Source of the DNA: an uncultured Clostridia bacterium
GTDB taxonomy: Bacteria; Bacillota; Clostridia; TANB77; CAG-508
Assembly: GCA_934122125.1 (NCBI GenBank)
Contig: CAKOVW010000011.1
Span: forward strand, 1 to 30,576
Reading direction: 5' to 3'
Length of the DNA: 30,576 nucleotides
Part shown: in pieces, positions 1-8,500 of the stretch
Position numbering within the stretch: the first letter of the stretch is position 1
How the letters are laid out: each line of letters begins with the position of its first letter
Notes under the pieces: model-generated
What the model saw: the letters and a program-made list of their open reading frames with translations, nothing else
What the model was told of the DNA's origin: nothing
Databases searched by the model: none
Program-made: the position numbers and the translations under genes

Positions 1-1401
1 TTCTTCCGGCACACCTGCTTCAAAATCTAATTTAGGTATTGGCTTTGGTTTTATAAATTTTCCTAAAATATATTGCGCAATTTGCACTAAAATGGTTTGT
101 ACTGGGATAATTAGCAATATTCCTAATAGCACAGCAAACCATATTGAAAATTGTGCTTTTGCATAAAAACAACTTGCAAATAGTATGCAGATTATAGCTG
201 TGCAAACGCTTAATACTGTGAGCCATATTGCAATTTTTTTATCATTTGATAGCTTATTTGTTTTTTTACCTGTCAGCTCTTGTAGTAATTGGCTTTTGCC
301 ATCTGATATTAAATAATATCCTACATGTTTTTGTTTATCACCTTTTGCTTTGTCAGCTAAATGCCATACTTTTTTTGCTATATATATTTCAGAAATCTTA
401 GTTTTTTTGGCTATTTCCTTTATTGCATTTCTGTATATTATTTTTGTTTGATAATCCATTTTTTCATAAACATTTGCTGGATCTTGTTTTAATATATCTT
501 CAACACCATTTATGTTTTCAAAAATTTCTAGCATACTAATTCTATTTAGATTTTTAATGCTTGTAATGCAATTGCCCATTGATACTTTGTTTATAGCAAT
601 TTCAAAATGCTCTTTTTTTATGGCTTCATCTAAATCCATACCCGCTCTATTTACTTGTTCTTCTAAAATAGATATATATGGATATGCCTTTTTGCCGTAC
701 TTTTTTAACTTATATGATAGATATTCAATAAATGGATATTTCATTTCTGTATGTTTTGTTAGTTTGTCTTTGTATTCTGATAGCTTGGTAAACTGCAATT
801 CATCTTTATTTTTTTGTTCAACTAGTCTTTCAATTATATTTTCAACCTTGTATTTTTGAAGTTGAGAAACATATATTTTTTCGCAAATTTGCCTAATGTT
901 TTCTATTAAGGCAATTTTCATAAAAATGCCTATGCTCCATATTTCTTCCATACTTAAGGTCTTCTTTTTTTGGTATGCCTGTATATAATCGCTTAAGTTT
1001 TTGCCATCTATTTTATTATCTGTATAATTTACAATTTCACTTGCTAAAACATATACTCTAGCAAAACCAGCATAATTTCCATTTGCTAGTCCTAAAAACT
1101 TTGTATATTTATGTTTTGGAAGCTCTAACTTTATGTTTTTTACTGCCTCATCTATTACATAGTAATTGTCTAAAATCCATTCTCCTGCTGAATGTATTGG
1201 TATTTTTAATTTTGCATGTTCATTTAATAAATTATATGTTTGAGTAATTACCTCAAAATTTTCTTTTAATCTTGGAATTGGGTATGTTTCTTTATCCGAA
1301 AAGTTCTGTAAATTATGGCTTGAAGCCACTTTCTCTAAATAATCTTCTAACTGATTTTTACCTAAAATTGCACCTTTTATCATTAAGGTTTTATATTGCA
1401 T
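1..1401 (-). CDS. Cyclic beta-1,2-glucan synthase-like protein, N-terminal part (runs off the window)
   Basis: The frame is open from an ATG at 1399-1401 down to base 1 (467 codons, no stop), so the 3' part lies outside the window. An AAGGAG ribosome site sits about 12 bases before the ATG. Near the N-terminus the protein reads HSAGEWILDNYYVIDE, followed by a segment with ALIENIRQI. Later it has HVGYYLISDG and then two hydrophobic segments near the window edge. These are landmarks of the N-terminal region of NdvB/cyclic beta-1,2-glucan synthases (GT84 followed by GH94 modules, about 2,800 residues). Such proteins are membrane enzymes that polymerise glucose from UDP-glucose. The catalytic GT84 core and the phosphorylase module are not visible here, so the family call is good but activity cannot be judged. 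It has its own promoter. Confidence 0.8.
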   Translation of the reverse strand, partial: MQYKTLMIKGAILGKNQLEDYLEKVASSHNLQNFSDKETYPIPRLKENFEVITQTYNLLNEHAKLKIPIHSAGEWILDNYYVIDEAVKNIKLELPKHKYTKFLGLANGNYAGFARVYVLASEIVNYTDNKIDGKNLSDYIQAYQKKKTLSMEEIWSIGIFMKIALIENIRQICEKIYVSQLQKYKVENIIERLVEQKNKDELQFTKLSEYKDKLTKHTEMKYPFIEYLSYKLKKYGKKAYPYISILEEQVNRAGMDLDEAIKKEHFEIAINKVSMGNCITSIKNLNRISMLEIFENINGVEDILKQDPANVYEKMDYQTKIIYRNAIKEIAKKTKISEIYIAKKVWHLADKAKGDKQKHVGYYLISDGKSQLLQELTGKKTNKLSNDKKIAIWLTVLSVCTAIICILFASCFYAKAQFSIWFAVLLGILLIIPVQTILVQIAQYILGKFIKPKPIPKLDFEAGVPEE

Positions 1402-1404
1402 TTT

Positions 1405-1462
1405 AAAATTCCACTCCTTGCATTATATGTTTACACATATTTTTCTCAAAAAGTGGAATTTT
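1405..1462. repeat. 11-bp inverted repeat flanking the promoter
   Basis: AAAATTCCACT at 1405-1415 and its exact reverse complement AGTGGAATTTT at 1452-1462 bracket the -35 and -10 boxes. One arm overlaps the ribosome binding site region. It may be an operator pair; no regulator is identifiable from the sequence. Confidence 0.5.
1422..1449 (-). promoter_or_regulatory. Promoter of the glucan synthase-like gene
   Basis: On the minus strand TTGAGA (1444-1449) and TATAAT (1422-1427) are separated by 16 bases, giving a start about 15 bases before the ATG. The promoter is flanked by an 11-bp inverted repeat (1405-1415 and 1452-1462). Confidence 0.55.
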
Positions 1463-1512
1463 TATTCAAAAATCTGGTAATTAAGCCTATCGGAAATAAA
1501 TTCTCAATTTCT

Positions 1513-2019
1513 TTATTGTTGTTTATTATACTCTATACTTTTTTCCTCTAATAGTTTAAAATTACAGGCAATTGTTTTAAGAAAATTATTTTTATGCTTT
1601 GTTACTGCTACATACATTTTATTTGCTCTTTTATATATTTCTTTTTTATTAGAATTTATATATCTGTATTCTGCTGCTATTAAGTCTTTATATTTTTTAT
1701 CCTGTTTATTATATTCTAATACTGATGTTACACTTATATCATTTGGAACTGGTATCATTGACGAAAATTTAATAATTGCTAAAGGTGTATTCTTTTGATT
1801 ATACACAAAGAAAAAACTAGGATTATTTTTATATTTTTTATAATGTTCCTTATATGAATATAATGGTACAAAATATTTATAATTGTCTATTTTTAATACG
1901 ATTCCTAAATATGGTCTACTATGTCCAATTTCATCTTTATTATAACTTATGTGCCTTTCAAATTTACTTAAATATTTAATATAATTCTTATCAACTGTAT
2001 AAAATAATAATTCTTCCAT
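1513..2019 (-). CDS. ToxN/AbiQ-family endoribonuclease toxin of a type III toxin-antitoxin system
   Basis: This 168-residue protein has the size and landmarks of ToxN/AbiQ toxins. It starts with FYTVDKNYIKYLSKFE. A central segment YLGIVLKIDNYKYFVPLYS contains the Ser (residue 55) that aligns with the Ser of the PLTS motif in ToxN. The C-terminus has CNFKLLEEK, a family signature. Toxins of this family cut RNA at adenine-rich sites and are held inactive by binding a repeat RNA, which they process from a precursor; many abort phage infection. The arrangement is the classic one: promoter, repeats, a weak terminator, then the toxin. The ribosome site AAGGAATG lies just before the ATG. Whether it belongs to the ToxIN or CptIN branch cannot be decided by eye. 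Confidence 0.88.
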   Translation of the reverse strand: MEELLFYTVDKNYIKYLSKFERHISYNKDEIGHSRPYLGIVLKIDNYKYFVPLYSYKEHYKKYKNNPSFFFVYNQKNTPLAIIKFSSMIPVPNDISVTSVLEYNKQDKKYKDLIAAEYRYINSNKKEIYKRANKMYVAVTKHKNNFLKTIACNFKLLEEKSIEYNKQQ

Positions 2020-2033
2020 TTTTCATTCCTTTA

Positions 2034-2072
2034 CAAAAATATAAGAGGATACATTTTTTCAAATGTACCCCC
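2034..2072 (-). terminator. Intrinsic terminator between the antitoxin RNA and the toxin gene
   Basis: Read on the minus strand, a 12-bp stem (2061-2072 with 2045-2056, two G-U pairs) closes on a GAAA tetraloop and is followed by a U-rich run ending in TTTTTG. In type III systems such a terminator keeps antitoxin RNA in excess and lets a fraction of polymerase through to the toxin. Confidence 0.75.
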
Positions 2073-2217
2073 TATTTTAAAATTGCTTATTTATAAGGCC
2101 TAAGCATTACCTAATTTCAAATCAGTTCATTTATAAGGCTTGAACTTTACCTAATTTCAAATCGTTCTTTTTTAGGTAAGAACTTCCTATTAGTAATCAA
2201 AAGATTACTCTTATAGT
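2073..2217 (-). ncRNA. Type III antitoxin RNA (ToxI-like)
   Basis: The expected transcript starts near 2217, seven bases after the TATAAT, and runs to the terminator. It contains a 5' hairpin (AGTAATC/GATTACT, 2192-2209), a degenerate unit with a GTTCTT/AAGAAC hairpin (2164-2183), and two 40-nt units (2121-2160 and 2081-2120). Each full unit starts TTGAAATTAGGTAA, then has a 6-bp stem around a loop that reads AGCCTTATAAA or GGCCTTATAAA. The stems differ in sequence but stay paired: AGTTCA/TGAACT against TGCTTA/TAAGCA. Known ToxI repeats are about 34-39 nt and CptI repeats about 40-45 nt, so 40 nt fits. The low copy number (two full units plus one degenerate) is at the small end. Confidence 0.8.
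2081..2160 (-). repeat. Two tandem 40-nt antitoxin repeats
   Basis: Unit 1 is 2121-2160 and unit 2 is 2081-2120, directly adjacent. They are identical over the first 14 bases (TTGAAATTAGGTAA) and over the loop except for its first base. The stem arms vary with compensating changes. Confidence 0.85.
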
Positions 2218-2223
2218 ATATTA

Positions 2224-2253
2224 ATTATACTATGGTTTTATTCATTATGTCAA
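2224..2253 (-). promoter_or_regulatory. Promoter of the type III antitoxin-toxin locus
   Basis: On the minus strand a perfect TTGACA (2248-2253) and a perfect TATAAT (2224-2229) are separated by 18 bases. It is the closest match to the vegetative consensus among the promoters in this window, as expected for a highly expressed antitoxin RNA. Confidence 0.85.
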
Positions 2254-2346
2254 TAGATTTTTTAAATTCTTATCTAAAAATTGCTATATTTTTCCAGAAG
2301 TCATAATTTTAAAACTATCTCATATATATGATTATGGGGTGGGTTT

Positions 2347-3063
2347 ATGGTTGTTTTGAGTAAAAAGAGATTGGGTATTATTTCTAGTATTTTGTTAGTT
2401 TGTGTGTTTGTTTTTGTTTTTCAAATTGCAAATACTGATAAAACTGTTCCTACTGTTTCTTTGCCGGTTTCTAATAAAGTTATTGTTTTAGATGCTGGTC
2501 ATGGAAAACCTGATGAAGGTGCTCAGTCGAGTAATGGTACTACTGAAGCTGAAACAAATTTGAAAATAACTTTAAAAGTTCAAAGTTTACTAGAGCAGTC
2601 TGGTGCTACAGTAATTTTGACCCGTAGTGATGAAAATGCCATTTATGATTTAGATAAAAATACTTTGAGAGAAAAGAAAATTTCTGATATTCATAATAGA
2701 GTAAAAATTGGTAATGAGAGTTCTGCCGATATTTTTGTTTCTATTCATTTAAATAAAATTCCTCAACAGCAATATTATGGCTGGCAATGTTTTTATAGAC
2801 AGAATGATGAAAAAAGTACCTCTTTAGCTAAGAGTTTACAAGAAAATTTAAATAATTCGATTCAAAAAGAGAATAAAAGAGTGGCTATGAAACTTGACAA
2901 TGTTTATATTATAAAGCATGTAGAAATTCCTATATCTATTGTGGAATGTGGATTTTTATCTAACCCTGAAGAAGAACAACAGCTTTTAACTGATGAGTAT
3001 CAAGATAGATTAGCTTGGGGAATATATAATGGTATAATGGATTACTTTTATAATACTAAATAA
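2347..3063 (+). CDS. cwlD: N-acetylmuramoyl-L-alanine amidase CwlD (spore cortex muramic-delta-lactam formation)
   Basis: This 238-residue Amidase_3 protein has an N-terminal signal anchor (about residues 9-26). It has the zinc-site motifs in order: DAGHG (His52), EAETNL (Glu67), SIHLN (His134) and the catalytic VECGFLSN (Glu200). Length and single-domain build match CwlD. That enzyme removes peptide stems from spore cortex muramic acid so that the lactam recognised by germination lytic enzymes can form. It is the only plus-strand gene here and is divergent from the type III toxin-antitoxin promoter. A GGGGTGG ribosome site precedes the ATG. A generic Amidase_3 cell-separation enzyme is the alternative, but those usually carry extra wall-binding domains. 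Confidence 0.85.
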   Translation: MVVLSKKRLGIISSILLVCVFVFVFQIANTDKTVPTVSLPVSNKVIVLDAGHGKPDEGAQSSNGTTEAETNLKITLKVQSLLEQSGATVILTRSDENAIYDLDKNTLREKKISDIHNRVKIGNESSADIFVSIHLNKIPQQQYYGWQCFYRQNDEKSTSLAKSLQENLNNSIQKENKRVAMKLDNVYIIKHVEIPISIVECGFLSNPEEEQQLLTDEYQDRLAWGIYNGIMDYFYNTK

Positions 3064-3065
3064 GC

Positions 3066-3096
3066 AAAAAAATTCTCTCATTGAGAGAATTTTTAT
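3066..3096. terminator. Bidirectional terminator between convergent genes
   Basis: A near-perfect stem AAAATTCTCTC/GAGAGAATTTT with T-rich sequence on the plus-strand side and A-rich sequence on the other serves cwlD and the convergent small membrane-protein gene, whose stop codon touches it. Confidence 0.75.
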
Positions 3097-3419
3097 TATT
3101 CATCTATTTGCTTACCAAATATTGCTTTAGCTGCATCTCCTATTACTGGTAATTCTGGTTCTTCTTCTTTATTAGCTTTAACAATTCCAAATATAATAGC
3201 TAAAATATATATTACCCATAATGCTGTGCTAAAGAAAGGAATTCTAAAAGGTACCATTCTATATATTATAGTAATAATAGTGTAACCTGCACCTATTATT
3301 ATTGCTTGTGCTGCATGTATTTTAGTATTTCTTTCATTGTCTTTTAATGCAAATAATATAATTAGTCCTCCTATCCATCCAAATATGTATGCTAAAATAG
3401 CTCTTGCTTTTTGACTCAT
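3096..3419 (-). CDS. DUF4870/Tic20-like small membrane protein
   Basis: This 107-residue protein has three hydrophobic segments (about residues 8-23, 37-53 and 62-81). A segment reads KDNERNTKIHAAQAI, like the conserved His-Ala-x-Gln-Ala stretch of DUF4870/Tic20-like membrane proteins. The molecular role of these proteins in bacteria is not established. The C-terminal 25 residues are soluble and charged. An AGGGGGTGA ribosome site precedes the ATG. It is probably a single-gene transcript from the promoter at 3446-3474, which contains a Spo0A-box-like site, so its level may change at sporulation onset. Confidence 0.65.
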   Translation of the reverse strand: MSQKARAILAYIFGWIGGLIILFALKDNERNTKIHAAQAIIIGAGYTIITIIYRMVPFRIPFFSTALWVIYILAIIFGIVKANKEEEPELPVIGDAAKAIFGKQIDE

Positions 3420-3445
3420 TTTTTCACCCCCTATAATATATTAAT

Positions 3446-3474
3446 ATTATATTATTTTTGTCGAAAATTGTAAA
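3446..3474 (-). promoter_or_regulatory. Promoter with an internal Spo0A box
   Basis: On the minus strand TTTACA (3469-3474) and TATAAT (3446-3451) are separated by 17 bases. The plus strand of the spacer reads TTTTTGTCGAAAATT, with the 0A-box core TGTCGAA at 3459-3465. A protein bound there would block RNA polymerase, so repression by phosphorylated Spo0A is the natural prediction. Confidence 0.6.
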
Positions 3475-3484
3475 CAGCTTTTAC

Positions 3485-4420
3485 TTAATTAGTACTATGT
3501 TTTCTTCTGTCTATTACATATGTGCTACCTGGTGTCATTTTAGCTAAATGTTTAACTTGTGCTGCTGTTTCACCAATTTCTAATACATTTTTAAATCTTC
3601 CTTTATCTACTACAACTACTGCAATCGATATGCTTGTAAGCGGAAATTGTTCCATTACACATTTTCTATTTTGTACTTCTAAATATCCTTTTTCTATATC
3701 TGTTTTATTAAAATATTTAAGTACTCCTTGGTCAAACTCTAAAACTATATCTTGAGATATTTGTTCATAGTTTTTGCTAGATGTAATAGCTACAAAGTCA
3801 TCTCCACCAATGTGTCCTATAAAATTTCCCTCGTCTTCTGTATCATGTAAATGATTTGATATACATCTTGCTGTAAATTTAATTATTTCATCTCCATTTA
3901 AAAATCCATATACATCATTATATGCTTTAAAGTTGTCTAAGTCTATATATAAAATAGAAAATTGTTCTTCATTAAGTAGACGTTTTTTTATTTCAGTTTG
4001 AATTTGCACATTTCCTGGTAGCCCAGTTAATGGGCTTACTCTACGGTTTGTGTCAAGAAGGCGTATTACATTTTTTACAGTATAATATAAATATTCTTCA
4101 TCAATTGGAGCCTTTATGTAGTGCTCTACACATGCTTGTAATATTTGAATTCGGTGTTGTTTTTCTGTTATTGATGATATTACAATTATTGGTGTAATAC
4201 TGTTATCTTCATTTTCTCTAATTTCATTACATAGTTTTATTATATCTTCTTTTATTCCATCTTCGTTTATTATTATTAAAGCTGGAATATTTTTAAGTAC
4301 TGTTTCTATTTCTGTTGTTTTAGCTTTTTTAAATTTGTAGTCTTTTTCTCCTTTAAATAATTCAGTTAATCTACCTTTAAGTTCGTTTCCGTCATCAATT
4401 AAATAAATTTCCTGTGCCAT
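3485..4420 (-). CDS. GGDEF diguanylate cyclase with a degenerate receiver domain
   Basis: This 311-residue protein starts at ATG 4418-4420, preceded by GGAG at six bases. An upstream in-frame ATG (4480) would overlap the preceding gene and has no ribosome site. Residues about 4-121 have a receiver fold pattern with IDD at the start, PIIVISS and a conserved Lys in YIKAP. The phosphoacceptor position, however, reads IIIN instead of IxxD, so Asp is replaced by Asn near residue 52. A GGDEF domain follows: PLTGLPGN, YIDLDNFKAYND and the active-site loop GGDDF (residues 205-209). No RxxD inhibitory site precedes the loop. It probably makes cyclic di-GMP in response to something other than phosphorylation. 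The gene starts 13 bases after the Ig-like surface protein gene. Confidence 0.82.
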   Translation of the reverse strand: MAQEIYLIDDGNELKGRLTELFKGEKDYKFKKAKTTEIETVLKNIPALIIINEDGIKEDIIKLCNEIRENEDNSITPIIVISSITEKQHRIQILQACVEHYIKAPIDEEYLYYTVKNVIRLLDTNRRVSPLTGLPGNVQIQTEIKKRLLNEEQFSILYIDLDNFKAYNDVYGFLNGDEIIKFTARCISNHLHDTEDEGNFIGHIGGDDFVAITSSKNYEQISQDIVLEFDQGVLKYFNKTDIEKGYLEVQNRKCVMEQFPLTSISIAVVVVDKGRFKNVLEIGETAAQVKHLAKMTPGSTYVIDRRKHSTN

Positions 4421-4433
4421 CTTTTTCTCCTTT

Positions 4434-5378
4434 TTATGGTTTATATTGTATTTCTGTTGTGGCTTTTTCTGTGTATCCACTTATATTTGTTACTTCAATA
4501 GAAATAGTATTATTTCCTTCTCTTAAATATAAATATCCTACTGTAACTTTTTTTCTATTTACGTCTGTTATTTTATATTCTTTTCCATTTAAGTTAACTA
4601 AAATACTTTGTATTCCATCCTTATCTTCTGCTTCTATACTTATTTTTTGTTTATCTTTTCTAAGTGTCATTTTTGGTTTTGATGTAGATGTTACTATTTC
4701 TTTTTCGCTTTCTTCAATGTTTCCATTTTTATCTTCTGCTATAATTTTTATTTTTTTAGTGCCTACAGTTAATGGTACTTCCTTTTTTATTTCCTTTTGA
4801 TTATTTTGATCTGCCTCTATTGTAACAGGTTCTTCACCTTCCCATTGATATTGCATATATGCTATAGCTGTTTCATCCTTTGCTGTAATTACCATGTTAT
4901 TATTTCCATCCTTAGTTTCAACTTCAACAATCGGCTTTGTAATATCTACTCCTGTAAGCATATATTGCTTTTGATACTTTACTTTTTTTCCATTTATATC
5001 TTCTACTGTAAGATTTAAAACACTGTCATATCCTAAAAGTGTAATTTCTTCTTCTGCATTAGTATCTCCAATTGGAATTGCATTATTTTCTCCATTGTTC
5101 CAAGAATATTCTATTTTTGAAATTTCTATATTGCTTTTTACTTGAACTATAGCTTTATCATTTTTTCTGCTTATTAAAACTGTAGGAATATTAGCTGGCT
5201 TTCTATCATCTATGTTTCTATAAATTGCGTATGAGCCTTGTCCTACAAATACTGTACCAAATATTATAACAGTAATAGCAAAAAACTTTACTATTCCTTT
5301 TATTTCTATTGGCCTTCCTGTCCTTATTTTTTTATTTTTTTCTTTTTTCTTGTTTTCAACTGCCAAAATTTGGTTCAT
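4434..5378 (-). CDS. Membrane-anchored protein with Ig-like extracellular repeats
   Basis: This 314-residue protein has a basic cytoplasmic N-terminus, one transmembrane segment (about residues 28-50) and a beta-rich exterior. The exterior contains three to four Ig-like units of 70-90 residues that end in phrases such as VEDINGK, AEDKNGN and AEDKDGI. This pattern is typical of bacterial Ig-like surface domains, but no enzyme or binding motif is visible. An AAGGAAGG ribosome site precedes the ATG. It is transcribed with the downstream GGDEF gene from the promoter at 5416-5444 and follows the large adhesin gene, so a role in surface attachment or sensing is plausible but unproven. Confidence 0.6.
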   Translation of the reverse strand: MNQILAVENKKKEKNKKIRTGRPIEIKGIVKFFAITVIIFGTVFVGQGSYAIYRNIDDRKPANIPTVLISRKNDKAIVQVKSNIEISKIEYSWNNGENNAIPIGDTNAEEEITLLGYDSVLNLTVEDINGKKVKYQKQYMLTGVDITKPIVEVETKDGNNNMVITAKDETAIAYMQYQWEGEEPVTIEADQNNQKEIKKEVPLTVGTKKIKIIAEDKNGNIEESEKEIVTSTSKPKMTLRKDKQKISIEAEDKDGIQSILVNLNGKEYKITDVNRKKVTVGYLYLREGNNTISIEVTNISGYTEKATTEIQYKP

Positions 5379-5415
5379 TATTTTAACCTTCCTTTGTTAT
5401 TTTTTTACATTTAGT

Positions 5416-5444
5416 ATTATACCATAAGCACTTTTTAATGTAAA
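5416..5444 (-). promoter_or_regulatory. Promoter of the Ig-like protein/GGDEF operon
   Basis: On the minus strand TTTACA (5439-5444), a 17-base spacer and TATAAT (5416-5421) lie 38 bases upstream of the ATG. Confidence 0.7.
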
Positions 5445-5454
5445 TGTTGAAAGC

Positions 5455-5494
5455 AAAAAAATAATGCTAAAATAATTTTAGCATTATTTTTTTC
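5455..5494 (-). terminator. Terminator of the adhesin gene
   Basis: A 14-bp stem (AATAATGCTAAAAT and its complement) is followed by a T run on the minus strand, about 60 bases after the adhesin stop codon. A smaller hairpin (CAAGGT/ACCTTG, 5502-5519) precedes it. The stem separates the adhesin transcript from the Ig-like protein promoter. Confidence 0.75.
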
Positions 5495-5554
5495 TATACA
5501 ACAAGGTTAAGTTACCTTGAACCGTGCATATTTGCAACATATAGCGCTCTTATA

Positions 5555-8500
5555 TTATATTACAAATTTTTTGATTAATATTACGCCAGCTGCTAATATA
5601 CTTACTGAAGCTAATGCAAGTGTAACATATGTTGGAATATCACCTGTCGCAGTAGATAAAATAACTGGTGCTTCGTCAATATCATCTTCCCCTTTAGTAT
5701 TATTTCCTGGAGTTGAATCAATATCTGGTGAATCATATTCATTATAGTCTTCATAAATTTCTGCCCAGTTTGTTTTTAAGCCCATGTTATTTTTTCCGTT
5801 TATCCATGTAAGTATTATTTCTACCGTTTGGCTTTCTCCTGGTTTTATAAGAACATCTTTTAGTTGATCTGTCAATACTTTGCCGTCGTCTGTTAATCTC
5901 CACTTTGGATTATCTTCTGCTACAAATTTTAGCCCATCTGGAATGTAATCTATTAATTCTTTTACATAACCTTCTATTTCGCCTTCATTTGTTACTTTAA
6001 TATTAAATTTAAATTTAACAGTAGTTTTGTTTATTCTGTCTTGACGAATTTCAACTTTTGCTGGTGGTTCTGGATTTTCATCACCAGTATGTCCAGTTTT
6101 GTTTACTGTAGTTTTGCCATTAAATGTTACTATTGACTCTGTTACCCATTTTTTCAATGCCAAGTCAAAATATTTTACTTTAATTTTTTCAATATCTTGA
6201 TCATCTTCTTCTGGAACATTGTTGTCTGGTGTTGAATCTATATCATCAACTTCATCACCATTTTCATCTGCATCATCAGCAATTTCTGCTGTATTTATTA
6301 TAATTCTATCAGATGTATTTGGTTCTGTTACTTTAAATGCAATTTTTAAGTCTTTATAATCTGGCATTGTCATAGTTTCTGGGTTAAATGCTTTTATTAA
6401 TTTACTATTTTCTACAGTTTCATTTGCTTTAGATAAATAGTTTGTTTTAATATATTTAGCTTCTTTTACATCAGTAGTTTCTGTTCCATCTTCTTTATAC
6501 ATTTTCCATTTAAATGCTGTATTTATTGTGTTTTCTGGTAAAAATTCTAGTCCTTCAGGTAAATTATCTTTTACCTCTTCTGCATAACCTGCTACATTTC
6601 CTTCATTAAATATTCTTAATGTATAAATAACAATATTTCCGTTTGCTACTTCTACTGGTTCTTTTGTGTGTTCATATTTATATTCATTTTCTGATACTTT
6701 TTTGAACACTGGTGCTCTATCTGTTATTTCTTTATCATTTACACCTGTAATAAATTTTCTTAAGGCTAAGTCAAATCTTTTTAGTATTAGTTTTTCAAAG
6801 TCATCATCATCTTGTTGTCCTTTAATATACTTATCTCCACGTTCTATTTCTGTATCTTTATATTGTGGTAAAGTTTCGTCTGTTGGTAATATTACATTAC
6901 TCTTTTGAGAATCTCTATCTGTAACAATGTTTCCGTTTTTATCTGTAAATCCTGTAATTTCTGCAATGTTAGTTATTTTTTCATAAAGATTAATATTCTC
7001 TTTTACTTTACATCTAATTTGTACGTCAATATAGTCTAAAGTAGTTCCATCAAAAGCCTTTAACAAAACTTTGTCAGTAGTGTTTGTTCTATTTGCATAA
7101 ATTTGATCTCTACTTGCAGAACTTGTTGTTGTTGGAGAAGTTATATTTGTTGTAACTTTTCTTCCATCTGTAGATACTGTCCAACCATATTTTGCATTTA
7201 TTTCATCATCTATAATAAATTCCAATTGTTCTGGTAAATAATCTGTAATTTCTGTTACATAACCGTCTGTTATTCCTTCGTTATATACACGAATAGTATA
7301 TGTTACTATATCTCCATTTGATACACTTACTGGCTCTTTGCTATGCTCATATATTGCTGTTGTATCTGTTTCATTTTTTAATGGAGTAATATCTACCTTT
7401 GGTTCTCTATTATATGTTTTTGTTTTTGTTCCGCTTTGTACTTCAGCAATGAATTTTCTTAATGATAAATCAAAATATTGTCCTAGTAGTGTTAAATCTT
7501 CAAAATCATCATCATCTTGTTGACTTGTATTACCATAATCATTAATTCTAACATTATCTGGTTGTGAATCTCTATCTATTACTGTTGTATTTCCATCTTT
7601 ATCTTTATGAGCTGTAATTTCTGCAATATTTTTTAGTGTTTTGTTTTCTGTTCCAGCTGTTGCAATTACCTCACACTCTATTTCTAAATCTTTATAATTT
7701 AGTGTTGTTCCATCAAAGGCATTTATTAATTTGTCTGATAAATAACTTGTTTTTATTGTTTTTCCATCACCTGATGGGTTAGTCCAGCCATATGCACTGT
7801 TTGTTGTGCTTTCACTAGCTGGTATAAATTTTAATCCTTCTGGTAAATAATCTGTAACTTCTGTTGCATATCCATCTATATTTCCCTCATTGTACACCCT
7901 AATTTTGTAAATTACTTTATCTCCAGTCTTTACAGTTAATGCGTTCTTTGGATGAACCTTTTCTGCAGTTGTAATTGTTCCATTTTTTAGGGCTCCCAAT
8001 GTAGTATTAGAAATTACTGGTTCTCTACTTTCTATTGGTGCTGTTCCATTTATTGATATAATAAATTTTCTTAAAGCTAAGTCAAAGTTAGGTGTTTCAT
8101 TAAAATTTATAGTTATAGATGAATCAATATCATGAGGTACTTTTTCTATCTGTACAACAGGTTGGTCAACTGAACCTGGATTTTCTACTGACCAATATGT
8201 TGCTTCTGCAGATGAATATGAACCTGATATTCTAACTTTTAATCCTGCTATATTACTATTAGCTGGTATTGAAATATAAAAGTTTTCTCCTATTAATTCC
8301 TTAGGTGTTATAATATTTGTAATTTGAGTTTTATTTTTATCTAATAAAATTACGTCTGTTATAGAATTTCCATCCTTATCAGTAATTTCCATATCTAATG
8401 AATACCCAATATCTCTTAGTTGGCTTAGTTTATATGGTCCAACTATATATCTTCCATTTACTTTTTCACTAGCTACATCTTGAGTATTTACAAATTCAAC

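Noticed and set aside
32..226. Small minus-strand reading frame near the window start
   Set aside because: It overlaps the glucan synthase-like frame, which has clear family motifs, and it has neither a ribosome site nor similarity.
512..859. Plus-strand 115-codon reading frame
   Set aside because: It is antisense to the glucan synthase-like gene, and its hydrophobic, Phe/Ser-rich composition is what an AT-rich complement gives.
2081..2187. CRISPR-like direct repeats
   Set aside because: There are only two adjacent full units with no spacers, and the conserved parts are interrupted by covarying stem arms. A ToxN-type toxin gene follows, so type III antitoxin repeats explain them better.
2311..2328. 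Sigma-E-type promoter for cwlD (CATAAT and CATATATA)
   Set aside because: The match is weak in AT-rich DNA and would leave a leader of only about 12 bases that begins at the ribosome site.
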